From Allobosea sp039673065 (GTDB lineage: Bacteria; Pseudomonadota; Alphaproteobacteria; Rhizobiales; Beijerinckiaceae): a DNA stretch of 64,000 nucleotides. The stretch covers positions 62,001 through 126,000 of the forward strand of contig NZ_JBDJKW010000004.1 of the NCBI RefSeq assembly GCF_039673065.1. The letters are read 5' to 3'. The number at the start of each line of letters is the position of its first letter. Within the stretch, counting starts at the first letter, position 1. Positions 8,072 to 16,297 of the stretch are shown here, piece after piece. The notes under the pieces are model-generated. The model searched no databases and had not been told where the DNA came from. It saw only the letters and a list, made by a program, of their open reading frames with translations. Made by a program: the position numbers and the translations under genes.

Positions 8072-8091
8072 GCCGGGCCGTCAGGCCCGGC
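8072..8091 (-). promoter_or_regulatory. Intercistronic hairpin between binding-protein and permease genes
   Basis: A perfect 8-bp inverted repeat (GCCGGGCC / GGCCCGGC, 4-base loop) lies between the stop of the binding-protein gene and the first permease. Such stem-loops often stabilise the upstream message or partly terminate transcription, so the binding protein is made in excess. There is no T-tract. The function here is inferred from position. Confidence 0.45.
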
Positions 8092-8109
8092 GGGAGAGGG
8101 GGCGCGGCT

Positions 8110-8889
8110 TCAGTTCACGGTGAACTGGAACCACTTGTCCTCGATCTTCTTCTGCGTGCCGTCGGCGATCGTCTCGGCGATGGCCTTGTCGAGCATCGCC
8201 TTCAGCGCGGTGTCCGACTTGCGCACGGCGGCCGCGACGCCCGGCCCGTGGATGGCCTCGTCGCGCGTCACCTCGGCGATCAGCTTGCAGCAGTCCTTGC
8301 CCTGGCCCTTGAGGAAGTCGGCCAGCGCCAGCGCGTCGGCCACGGCATAGTCGAGCCGGCCGTTCAGCAGGTCGAGATTGACCTCCTCCTGCGTCGGGTA
8401 GAGCCGCGCCGTCGCGTCGGGATAGACCTTCTCGACATAGTTGGCGTGGATGGTCGAGCCCTGCGCGCCGATCGCCTTGCCCTTGAGGGCAGCTGGCGAC
8501 ACGTCGTTCGACTTGGTGCTCTTCGGGCCGATCACCCAGATCGGCGTCTTGCTGTACACCGCGCTGAAGGCGACCTGCTTCCGGCGTTCCTCGGTGGCGT
8601 TCATGCCGGCGATGATCACGTCGTATTTGTTGGCCTGCAGCGCGGGAATGATGCCGTCCCAGTCCTGCACCACCCAGGTACAGGTCACCTTCATCCGCTC
8701 GCAGAGCACCTTGCCGTAGTCAATCTCGAAGCCCTCGAGCTCCTTCTTGGCGTTGAGGTTGTTGTAGGGCGGATAGGCGCCTTCGGTGCCGATCCTGATC
8801 TCCTTCCACTCCTTCGTCTGGGCCGAAACGGTGGTGGCGGCGGCGCAGCTCAGCGCCAGGACGGCAAGAAACCCGGTGAACGCCTTCAT
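8110..8889 (-). CDS. Polar amino acid ABC transporter substrate-binding protein
   Basis: A 259-residue periplasmic solute-binding protein of family 3 (HisJ/ArgT/LAO type). Residues 1-24 are a signal peptide (MKAFTGFLAVLALS...VSAQ). The mature part contains IGTEGAYPPYNN, the classic start of lobe one, and GFEIDYGKVLCERM, DVIIAGMNATEERRK and GAQGSTIHANYV. This fits a histidine, arginine, ornithine or octopine-type ligand, not resolved further. The ATG at 8889 has a strong AGGGAGG site; an upstream ATG lacks one. It is the first gene of the transporter unit. Confidence 0.9.
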   Translation of the reverse strand: MKAFTGFLAVLALSCAAATTVSAQTKEWKEIRIGTEGAYPPYNNLNAKKELEGFEIDYGKVLCERMKVTCTWVVQDWDGIIPALQANKYDVIIAGMNATEERRKQVAFSAVYSKTPIWVIGPKSTKSNDVSPAALKGKAIGAQGSTIHANYVEKVYPDATARLYPTQEEVNLDLLNGRLDYAVADALALADFLKGQGKDCCKLIAEVTRDEAIHGPGVAAAVRKSDTALKAMLDKAIAETIADGTQKKIEDKWFQFTVN

Positions 8890-9059
8890 GAAACCTCCCT
8901 CTCGCGATTCTGCCGGTGGGCACCGAACGCCCGGCCGGATCATGGCGACACTGTGAGGGAGGAACGGGCGCAGCGGCAAGGGGCGGCGAAGGGAAGCGCG
9001 CCGCTTTCGCGGGCGGACCGGTCAAAAATGCTGCAGGACGGCCCGCGAAGGCGTCCGGC

Positions 9060-10304
9060 TCAGCGGGGCGCGCCGGGCTCGCCGCGCCGCGCATCCCACC
9101 AAGTCAGAAGGAAGACCGCGAAGCCGGCGAGCGCCAGGCCCATGCCGACCCAGCCGGTCGATGTCCAGCCATAACCGGCCGCGATCGCCATGCCGCCGAG
9201 CCAGGGGCCGAGCGCGTTGGCGGTGTTGAAGGCGCTGTGGTTGAGCGCCGCCGCCAGCGACTGTGCGTCCTGCGCCACGTCCATCAGCCGGGTCTGGAGC
9301 GGCGTGCCGAGCCCGCCGCCGCAGCCGATCATGAACACGACCACGCAGACCGCGACGAGATTGCCGGCCGCGAACGGGAACAGCGCCAGCGACAGCGCGC
9401 TCCACAGCAGGATCGCGCCGATCGACGGCATCAGCGCCCGGTCCGCGGCCCAGGCGGCGGCGAGCGTGCCGACGGTCAGGCCGAGGCCGAACACGGCGAG
9501 CACGACCGGCACCATGGCCGGCGAGACCTGCGTCACCTCCAGAAGCGTCGAGGCGACATAGGTGTAGACCGCGAACATGCCGCCGAAGCCGATCGCGCCG
9601 ATCGCCAGCGTTAGCCAGACCTGGCGGTGGCGCAGCGCACCGAGCTCGCGCAGCGGGCTGGAGCCCGCCTGCGGCTCGTCGCGCGGCGCGAAGAGCGCGA
9701 TCAGCACGGCGGTCAGCGCCGCCAGCAGTGCCACGAGGCCGAAGCCCCAGCGCCAGCCCAGCCACTGGCCGAGCCCGTTGGCGAGCGGCACGCCGATGAT
9801 CGTCGCGATCGTCAGGCCCAGCATGACGCGCGCCACGGCCTGCGACCGGCGGTTGCGCGGCACCAGCGAGGCCGCGACCAGCGCCGCCACGCCGAAATAG
9901 GCGCCATGCGGCAGGCCGCTGAGGAAGCGGAAGGCGAGCATCCAGGAATAGCTCGGCGCCAGCGCGCTCAGCCCGTTGGTCACGGCGAAGGTCGCCATCA
10001 GGCCGATGAGCAGCGTCCGGCGCGACAGCCGCGCCGCCAGCACGGCGATCACCGGCGCGCCGACCACCACGCCGGCGGCATAGGCGCTGATCACAAGACC
10101 CGCCGTGGGTTCGTCGATGCCGAGCCCGGCCGAGAAATAGGGCAGGAGGCTCATCACCGCGAACTCGGCCGTGCCGATGGCGAAACCGCCCATGGCGAGC
10201 GCCAGCAGCACGAGGGAGACGCGGTGGGGCGCGGCGCGGGGCGACGTGGCGGGCGCGGCCTGCGCATCGCGCGCAGCAACGTCCTCCGTGACGGACAGGC
10301 TCAT
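9060..10304 (-). CDS. MFS transporter, DHA1 drug/sugar efflux type (AraJ/YdhP-like)
   Basis: A 12-helix major facilitator protein, about 414 residues from the chosen ATG. It has ALAMGGFAIGTAEFAVMSLLP in helix 1, typical of the AraJ/YdhP group, RLSRRTLLIG in loop 2-3 and RFLSGLPHGAYFG in helix 4. It probably exports a small molecule such as an arabinose derivative, purine or drug. Upstream in-frame ATGs at 10340 and 10346 would add a basic tail; 10304 is chosen because the protein then starts close to the usual family start. No strong ribosome site distinguishes them. Confidence 0.85.
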   Translation of the reverse strand: MSLSVTEDVAARDAQAAPATSPRAAPHRVSLVLLALAMGGFAIGTAEFAVMSLLPYFSAGLGIDEPTAGLVISAYAAGVVVGAPVIAVLAARLSRRTLLIGLMATFAVTNGLSALAPSYSWMLAFRFLSGLPHGAYFGVAALVAASLVPRNRRSQAVARVMLGLTIATIIGVPLANGLGQWLGWRWGFGLVALLAALTAVLIALFAPRDEPQAGSSPLRELGALRHRQVWLTLAIGAIGFGGMFAVYTYVASTLLEVTQVSPAMVPVVLAVFGLGLTVGTLAAAWAADRALMPSIGAILLWSALSLALFPFAAGNLVAVCVVVFMIGCGGGLGTPLQTRLMDVAQDAQSLAAALNHSAFNTANALGPWLGGMAIAAGYGWTSTGWVGMGLALAGFAVFLLTWWDARRGEPGAPR

Positions 10305-10851
10305 GGATCGGCTTCGGAAAAGGAGTGTTGGCGCAGACATGGGCATGCTGCGCTGCAATAACATGCGTCGATCATGCGCTTTGCGCAAGTCCCCCGCGGG
10401 GATACCTGCCGTTACACTCTCCGTCATGTGATCGGCGCATGCGGATGGGCGGCTTCATAGGCACGGGGCTTCGCGGTGCGCGGCGAGAAACCATCTTTCC
10501 ACGGCCGTTTCCGGTGATTTGCCGCGACAACTGCTGCAAAAATCGCCTGTTTCGGTGCGTGGTGGTGGTTGACCGCGCCCCCGAAAAGCCGCATCGCTTG
10601 AGCGCAGCCGTGCCATGCTCTGGGCGCAAAGCGCCCCTATGCGCAGGGCCATGGCGGGCGACGGCAACGGAGGTGCTCCGCAGGTTCGCGCAGACGGGGA
10701 GGGCAGCCGCCTCTCGGGCAGGATCCCGCCGGAAGGGCTCCGCAGAGAGCCCGCCATCCCCCACCAATGTCGCCCTTCTAGTTCGCGTCGTGCCGTTCTA
10801 TCGCTGGTCGCGCACGACGATAAAAAACGTCGAAACGAGGAGATGTCCCAG
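10305..10851. other. Gene-free divergent region between the MFS and TRAP binding-protein genes
   Basis: No convincing gene lies in this 547-base stretch; the open frames here have poor composition and no family resemblance. It holds the promoters of both divergent genes. Next to the MFS start there are repeated CATGCG words at 10362 and 10373, 11 bases apart, with CATGC at 10344, and a CCCCGCGGGG palindrome near 10392. These may be operator elements. No clear -35/-10 pair could be assigned. Confidence 0.5.
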
Positions 10852-11940
10852 ATGAAGCGTCGTCACTTTCTGCAGGCCGCCACGGTCGGCGCGGCCGGCT
10901 CCACCATCGCGATGCCGGCGATCGCCCAGTCGAATCCCGAGGTGAAGTGGCGCCTGACCTCCAGCTTCCCGAAGTCGCTCGACACGATCTATGGCGGCGG
11001 CGAGACGCTGGCCAAGATGGTCTCCGAGCTGACCGACGGGAAGTTCCAGATCCAGGTCTTCGCCGCGGGCGAGATCGTGCCCGGCCTGCAGGCGCTCGAC
11101 GCCGTGTCGAACAACACGGTCGAGATCTGCCACACGGTCTCCTACTACTATGTCGGCAAGGATCCGACCTTCGCGATCCCGTCCTCGGTGCCGTTCGGCC
11201 TGAACACCCGCATGCAGACCGCCTGGCTGGCGCAGGGCGGCGGCGACGCGCTCTTCAACGAGTTCTGGAAGAAGTACAACGTCGTCGGCATCCAGTGCGG
11301 CAACACCGGCGCGCAGATGGGCGGCTGGTTCCGCAAGGAGATCAAGTCGGTCGCCGACCTGCAGGGCCTGAAGATGCGCATCGCCGGCATCGCCGGCTCG
11401 GTGCTGCAGAAGCTCGGCGTCGTGCCGCAGCAGCTCGCCGGCGGCGACATCTACCCCTCGCTCGAAAAGGGCACGATCGACGGCGCCGAATGGGTCGGCC
11501 CCTATGACGACGAGAAGCTCGGCTTCGCCAAGGTCGCGCCCTATTACTATTATCCCGGCTTCTGGGAGGGCGGCCCGGCCGTCCACGCCTTCATCAACAC
11601 CGAGCGGTGGGACAGCCTGCCGAAGCATTACCAGGCGGCGCTGCGCGCGGCGGCGGCCTATGCCACCCAGCAGATGACCGCCAAGTACGACGTGCAGAAC
11701 CCGGCGGCGCTGAAGCGCCTGATCGCGGCCGGCGCGCAGCTCCGCCCGTTCCCGCAGGACGTGATGGACGCCTCGCTCAAGGCCTCGAACGAGCTCTATG
11801 CCGAGATCTCGGCGAAGAACCCGGAGTTCAAGAAGGCGATCGACGCGATGAACGCCTTCCGCAACGACCAGTATCTCTGGTGGCAGGTGGCGGAGCTGAC
11901 CTTCGACATCTTCCAGGTGCGCAACCGCACGGCAAAGTGA
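10852..11940 (+). CDS. TRAP transporter substrate-binding protein, TakP-like
   Basis: A 362-residue periplasmic binding protein of the DctP superfamily, closest by eye to TakP, which binds 2-oxo acids. It begins MKRRHFLQAATVGAAG, a twin-arginine signal, ending at AIAQ. Mature motifs are WRLTSSFPKSLDTIYGG, GEIVPGLQALDAV, GNTGAQMGGWFRKEI and WVGPYDDEKLGF. The ATG at 10852 is nine bases after GAGGAG; an ATG at 10843 abuts that site and is less likely. The large and small permease genes face it from downstream on the other strand, so it is transcribed separately. A strong hairpin follows. Confidence 0.92.
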   Translation: MKRRHFLQAATVGAAGSTIAMPAIAQSNPEVKWRLTSSFPKSLDTIYGGGETLAKMVSELTDGKFQIQVFAAGEIVPGLQALDAVSNNTVEICHTVSYYYVGKDPTFAIPSSVPFGLNTRMQTAWLAQGGGDALFNEFWKKYNVVGIQCGNTGAQMGGWFRKEIKSVADLQGLKMRIAGIAGSVLQKLGVVPQQLAGGDIYPSLEKGTIDGAEWVGPYDDEKLGFAKVAPYYYYPGFWEGGPAVHAFINTERWDSLPKHYQAALRAAAAYATQQMTAKYDVQNPAALKRLIAAGAQLRPFPQDVMDASLKASNELYAEISAKNPEFKKAIDAMNAFRNDQYLWWQVAELTFDIFQVRNRTAK

Positions 11941-11970
11941 TCGCTGCGCGCCAGCGTGACGATGATCAGC

Positions 11971-11997
11971 GAAAGCCCGGCCCGGTGCCGGGCTTTC
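11971..11997 (+). terminator. Intrinsic terminator after the TRAP binding-protein gene
   Basis: A perfect 11-bp stem (GAAAGCCCGGC / GCCGGGCTTTC) with a 5-base loop lies 30 bases past the stop. Its 3' arm ends in TTTC and TTTT follows six bases later. This fits Rho-independent termination. Confidence 0.75.
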
Positions 11998-12122
11998 CGC
12001 GTTTTCAGGCAATGGCTGTCGCGCCATCTGCCGCCATGCCTGGCCTTGCTCGGCCTGCGCCGCTTTGCCCGCATCGGGCGAACGCGCTAGGATCGCGCGG
12101 TTTTCACGCGATCGAGGCCATG

Positions 12123-12500
12123 ATGCTGCGTCCCGCTCTCCTCATCATCGCGCTGCTCGGCCTGCCCGGCCTGGCGTCGGCGCAGTCGATCGGCGAGCCG
12201 ATTCCCGGCCGCGCCGCGCTCAAGCCGCGTCCCGCCCCCGCACAGCAGGCCCCGCGCGGCGCCAGGTCGTGCCCGGAATACGGCGCCGGCTTCGTGCGCC
12301 TCGAGGGCAGCACCACCTGCGTGCGCATGGGCGGCGGGGTCCGGGTCGAAATCGGCAAGTCGTCGCGCCGCTACGGCTCGAACGCCGACGCCATGCTCTA
12401 TGGCGAGGCCCGCAGCGCCACCTCGCTCGGCGAGGTCCGCGCCGTGGTCAGCGGCCGGGTGCGCCGCGACACGCTCAACGACGGTTTCCAGCGCTGGTGA
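12123..12500 (+). CDS. Small secreted protein resembling the N-terminal part of an Omp2-type porin
   Basis: A 125-residue protein. Residues 1-21 are a signal peptide (MLRPALLIIALL...ASAQ), followed by a Pro/Ala-rich linker. The remainder starts CPEYGAGFVRLEGSTTCVRMGG, the cysteine-framed opening of alphaproteobacterial porins, then continues VRVEIG and DTLNDGF. A full porin would need some 250 more residues of beta-barrel, so this is a mini-porin domain or an old truncation. The ATG at 12123 is five bases after GAGG; the ATG three bases earlier is too close. It lies between the TRAP binding protein and the convergent TRAP permeases. Confidence 0.6.
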   Translation: MLRPALLIIALLGLPGLASAQSIGEPIPGRAALKPRPAPAQQAPRGARSCPEYGAGFVRLEGSTTCVRMGGGVRVEIGKSSRRYGSNADAMLYGEARSATSLGEVRAVVSGRVRRDTLNDGFQRW

Positions 12501-12543
12501 TGGTCGGCCGCCCGCGGGCGGCGCGCCGCATGCTCGATCATCG

Positions 12544-12577
12544 AAAAGGCCCCGGACCTGACGGTCCGGGGCCTTTT
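12544..12577. terminator. Bidirectional intrinsic terminator
   Basis: A perfect 15-bp inverted repeat (AAAAGGCCCCGGACC / GGTCCGGGGCCTTTT) with a TGAC loop. It is A-tailed on one side and T-tailed on the other, so it can end transcription of both the mini-porin gene and the convergent TRAP permease unit. It is the clearest terminator in the window. Confidence 0.9.
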
Positions 12578-12609
12578 CTGTTCATGAAAGAAATTCGATA
12601 CGCCGGAGC

Positions 12610-14388
12610 TTACTGGCCGGGAGCCGGGGGCAGGCCGAGGCCGGGGAAGGCACCGCCATCGCCCAGTCCGGGAATGCTGATCGAATCCAGCTGCTTGTTG
12701 ATCTCCTGCTGGTCGAGCTGTTTCACCGATCCCTTGTAGTGCATCACCATCTGCGGGAAGAGGATCAGCAGCACCACCATCAGGCACTGGATGCCGATGA
12801 AGGGCACCGCGCCCCAGTAGATCTGCCCCGTGGTCACCGGCTCCATGCGCTTGCCGGTGATCTTGTCGACATAGGCCGTGCGCGGCGCGACCGAGCGCAG
12901 GAAGAACAGCGCGAAGCCGAAGGGCGCGGTCATGAAGCTGGTCTGCATGTTCATCGCCAGGATGACGCCGAACCAGATCAGGTCGATGCCGAGCTTCTCC
13001 GCTGCTGGCGCCAGCAGCGGCACGACGATGAAAGCGAGCTCGAAGAAGTCGAGGAAGAAGGCCAGCACGAAGACGATCACGTTGACGATCGCCAGGAAGC
13101 CGATCGTGCCGCCGGGCAGGCCGACGAGCAGGTGCTCGACCCAGACATGGCCGTTCACCCCGTAGAAGGTCAGGGCGAAGACGCGCGCGCCCAGCAGGAT
13201 GAAGAGCACGAAGGCGGAGAGCTTCGCGGTCGACTCCGTCGCCTGCTTCAGCAGCTGGAAGGTCATCCGGCCGCGCACGAAGGCGAGCAGCACCGCGCCC
13301 GCCGCGCCCATCGCGCCGCCCTCGGTCGGGGTCGCGACGCCGATGAAGATCGTGCCGAGCACCAGGAAGACCAGCGCCAGCGGCGGCACCATCGAGAAGA
13401 TGACGCGCTCCGCCATGTGCGAGAGCAGGTTGAGGCGCAGAAGCTTGTTGGCGCCGGCGATCACCAGCGAGATCGTGATGCCGATCAGCATCAGCATCAC
13501 GGCGAAGTCGGAGCCGGCGGTGACGTTGGTGTAGAGCTTCAGAAAGGCATAGGCCGTGCCGAAGGACAGCAGCATCACCACGCCGAGCGAGGTGCGGCGC
13601 GTCTTGCCGTCCGCGTCGCGCAGCGTCAGCGCCTCCTCGGGCAGGCCGGGCACGCGGTTCGGCGCGACGAGGCCGACCGAGAGCACGTAGACCGCGTAGA
13701 GCGCCGCGAGCGCCAGCCCGGGGATCATCGCCCCTTCGTACATCTCACCAACGGGGCGGCCGAGCTGGTCGGCCAGCACGATCAGCACCAGCGAGGGCGG
13801 GATGATCTGCGCCAGCGTGCCAGAGGCGGTGATGACACCGGCCGCCAGCCGCCGGTCGTAGCCGTAGCGCAGCATGATCGGCAGGGAGATCAGCCCCATC
13901 GAGATCACGGAGGCCGCGACGACGCCGGTGGTCGCCGCCAGCAGCGCGCCGACGAAGACGACGGCAAAGGCGAGGCCGCCGCGCACCGGCCCGAAGAGCT
14001 GGCTGATCGTGTCGAGCAGGTCCTCCGCCATGCCCGAGCGCTCCAGCACCAGCCCCATGAAGGTGAAGAACGGGATCGCCAACAGCACGTCGTTGTTCAT
14101 CGTGCCGTAGACGCGTTCGGGCATCGCCTGCAGGAAGTTCTCCTGGAACAGGCCGAGCTCGATGCCGATCAGCGCGAAGAACAGCCCGTTGGCCGCCAGC
14201 GCGAAGGCCACGGGATAGCCGAGCAGCAGGAAGACGATCAGCGCGCCGAACATCACCGGCGCCATGTTCGCGCGCAGGAAGTCGGTGACACCGGCGGCGT
14301 GCGCGTCGCCCATGTGCAGGCTCAGCAGCGCGAAGAGGGCGAGCGCCGGCACAGAGGCCGTGGCGCGGACGATGCGGGAGAGCTGCAT
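12610..14388 (-). CDS. TRAP transporter large permease (DctM/TakM-like)
   Basis: A 592-residue inner-membrane protein and the ion-coupled transport subunit of a TRAP system. It contains the DctM-type motifs PFFTFMGLVLERSGMA, TTGVVAASVISMG, ASGTLAQIIPPS and GVATPTEGGAMGA. It is longer than the usual 430 or so residues: there are an extra N-terminal hydrophobic segment, a long central region around 255-300, and a Gly/Pro-rich tail (LGDGGAFPGLGLPPAPGQ). These fit the large-DctM subgroup that pairs with TakP-like binding proteins. The small permease gene is 33 bases upstream. Confidence 0.93.
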   Translation of the reverse strand: MQLSRIVRATASVPALALFALLSLHMGDAHAAGVTDFLRANMAPVMFGALIVFLLLGYPVAFALAANGLFFALIGIELGLFQENFLQAMPERVYGTMNNDVLLAIPFFTFMGLVLERSGMAEDLLDTISQLFGPVRGGLAFAVVFVGALLAATTGVVAASVISMGLISLPIMLRYGYDRRLAAGVITASGTLAQIIPPSLVLIVLADQLGRPVGEMYEGAMIPGLALAALYAVYVLSVGLVAPNRVPGLPEEALTLRDADGKTRRTSLGVVMLLSFGTAYAFLKLYTNVTAGSDFAVMLMLIGITISLVIAGANKLLRLNLLSHMAERVIFSMVPPLALVFLVLGTIFIGVATPTEGGAMGAAGAVLLAFVRGRMTFQLLKQATESTAKLSAFVLFILLGARVFALTFYGVNGHVWVEHLLVGLPGGTIGFLAIVNVIVFVLAFFLDFFELAFIVVPLLAPAAEKLGIDLIWFGVILAMNMQTSFMTAPFGFALFFLRSVAPRTAYVDKITGKRMEPVTTGQIYWGAVPFIGIQCLMVVLLILFPQMVMHYKGSVKQLDQQEINKQLDSISIPGLGDGGAFPGLGLPPAPGQ

Positions 14389-14421
14389 GATATGTCGTGT
14401 CCGGAGCGGGCTTGCGAGCGG

Positions 14422-15018
14422 TCAGGTGAGGCCGTCGGCCTTGGCCTGCTGCAGCAGGCGCTCGGCTTCGGCCTCGGTCGACGCGGCAAGTCCGCCGCTC
14501 TGGGAATCGTCCTCGATCACGCCACGCATGATCGCGATCTGCTTGATGATCTCGGAGACGCCCTGCAGCGCCAGCAGGAAGAAGCCGATCACCACCAGCC
14601 CCTTGGCCGGCCATTGTGCCAGCCCGCCAGCCGAGAGCGACTGCTCGTTGACGGCGTAGGAGCGCAGGAAGAACGGCACGGCATAGTAGAGCGTCAGCAG
14701 CGCGAACGGCATCAGGAACAGGATATGGCCGAGCAGCTCGATCCAGAGCTGCACGCGCCGGGGCAGGGCCAGGTTCACGATGTCGATGCGGATGTGCTCC
14801 TTCAGCATCAGCGTCCACGGCGCGCAGAACAGGAAGACCGCGCTGAACAGCATCCACTGCAGCTCGAGCCAGGCGTTCGACGAGACGTTGAAGACCTTGC
14901 GGACGATGGCGTTGACCGTCGACACGAGAATGGCGGCCACCAGCAACCACGCGAAGGAGCGGCCTATGCGCTGGTTAAGGCCGTCGATCAGCCGGCTGAT
15001 GGCGAGTGCTGCCTGCAC
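14422..15018 (-). CDS. TRAP transporter small permease (DctQ/TakQ-like)
   Basis: A 198-residue inner-membrane protein with four hydrophobic helices, of the DctQ family. It shows the typical ISRLIDGLNQRIG start, NAWLELQWMLFSAVF in helix 2 and HIRIDIVNL in the following loop. It forms the membrane complex with the large permease just downstream. The C-terminal 30 residues are charged (STEAEAERLLQQAKADGL). The binding protein is not in this operon; the TakP-like gene at 10852 faces it from the opposite strand, and another lies at 41077. Confidence 0.9.
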   Translation of the reverse strand: MQAALAISRLIDGLNQRIGRSFAWLLVAAILVSTVNAIVRKVFNVSSNAWLELQWMLFSAVFLFCAPWTLMLKEHIRIDIVNLALPRRVQLWIELLGHILFLMPFALLTLYYAVPFFLRSYAVNEQSLSAGGLAQWPAKGLVVIGFFLLALQGVSEIIKQIAIMRGVIEDDSQSGGLAASTEAEAERLLQQAKADGLT

Positions 15019-15118
15019 CTTGGGCTCCCTCGGATCATGACGTTATGGCCGCGTTATGCGGCCTCCGAGGGCGGTTATAGGAAAGATAAGCGCGAGACAA
15101 GGTTCCGTCGCCGAGGGG

Positions 15119-16297
15119 CTATGCGGCCCGGTCTGGCCTCGACGGGCGCAGCGCCAGCATGGCGATGGCGATCAGTAGCCACATCATCAGCATCATCACC
15201 TGCGGCCAGACGACGACCAGTGCGCTGACGAGCACGGCGGCAAGGGCGCTGCTCCCGAGCTGCAGCGCGCCCGAGAGACCCGCAGCGGAGCCCGCCAGCT
15301 CCGGCCTCGCCGAGAGCGCCTCGGCCGTCGCGCCGGGAATGGTCAGCCCGTTGCCGATGGCGTTGAAGGCGAGCGGCAGGAACAGCGAGAGCGGCGTCCA
15401 GTAGGCGCTCAGCGAAATCGCGAAGGCGGCGGTGGTCGCTATGAACGAAATGACGAGACCGATGCGGATAAGCCGGGGCGCGCCATGGCGTCGCACCAGC
15501 CGCGACATGCCGAAATTGCCGATCATGTAGCCGAGCGCATTCAGGATGAAATAGGTGCCGTAGGCGTCCGAGCCATGGCCCATGACCTCGACCACGATAT
15601 GCGGCGCGGCGGCGACGAAGGCGAAGAAGGCCGCCGTCGTGGTCGAGACCGCGATGGCGTTCATCTGGAACTCGCGGTCGGAAAGCAGGATCGGGAAGGC
15701 GCGGAACAGCCCGGAGAGCGAACTGCGCACCCCGATGACGGGCGCCGTCTCCGGCAGGCGCCAGGCCGTCAGCAGCAGCACGACGCTGCCGACCGCCACC
15801 ATCGCCCAGAAGATGGTGCGCCAGCCGAGCCAGGAATCGATCTGGCCGCCGAGATAGGGCGCGATCATCGGCGCCACGACCATGACCATGGTCACCGAGG
15901 CGATCTGGCTGGCGGCGTCGTCGCGGCTCGAGGTGTCGCGGATGATGGCGCGCGTCAGCGCGAAGGCGGTGCCCGAGCCGGCGCCCTCCAGCACGCGGCT
16001 GAGCAGCAGCACCCAGGTGCTCTGGGACAGCGCGCCGAGCACCGAGCCGGCGACGAACAGCGCGATGCCGGCGATGACGCAGGGGCGCCGGCCGAAGCGG
16101 TCCGAAAGCGGGCCGACCACCAGCTGCGTCAGCGCGACCGAGACGAGGAACAGCGTCAGGGTCAGCTGGATCGTGGCGTAGCTCGCGCCGAACTCGCGCG
16201 CCAGCGCCGGCGTCGCGGGCGCCAGCATGTTGAGCGCGATCGGCTGCAGGGACGAGATCGCGACGAGAATCAGCAGGGTCGGGCGGGGGGCCGTCAC
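15119..16297 (-). CDS. MFS drug-resistance transporter, Bcr/CflA family
   Basis: A 392-residue, 12-helix exporter. Signature stretches are LGPLSD-like VVGPLSDRFGRRPC in loop 2-3, RVLEGAGSGTAFALTRAIIRD in helix 4 and PYLGGQIDSWLGWR before helix 6, all Bcr/CflA hallmarks. It probably extrudes drugs or metabolites by proton exchange. The GTG start overlaps the EamA stop (GTGA), making it the last gene of the oxidase/EamA/MFS unit. No specific substrate can be read; the pairing with EamA and an amine oxidase suggests amino-acid-like compounds. Confidence 0.88.
   Translation of the reverse strand: MTAPRPTLLILVAISSLQPIALNMLAPATPALAREFGASYATIQLTLTLFLVSVALTQLVVGPLSDRFGRRPCVIAGIALFVAGSVLGALSQSTWVLLLSRVLEGAGSGTAFALTRAIIRDTSSRDDAASQIASVTMVMVVAPMIAPYLGGQIDSWLGWRTIFWAMVAVGSVVLLLTAWRLPETAPVIGVRSSLSGLFRAFPILLSDREFQMNAIAVSTTTAAFFAFVAAAPHIVVEVMGHGSDAYGTYFILNALGYMIGNFGMSRLVRRHGAPRLIRIGLVISFIATTAAFAISLSAYWTPLSLFLPLAFNAIGNGLTIPGATAEALSARPELAGSAAGLSGALQLGSSALAAVLVSALVVVWPQVMMLMMWLLIAIAMLALRPSRPDRAA

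Noticed and set aside
12739..15228. An 829-residue plus-strand frame opposite the TRAP permeases
   Set aside because: It is rich in His, Gln, Asp and Arg with no domain, the usual antisense shadow of a hydrophobic membrane protein gene at high GC.
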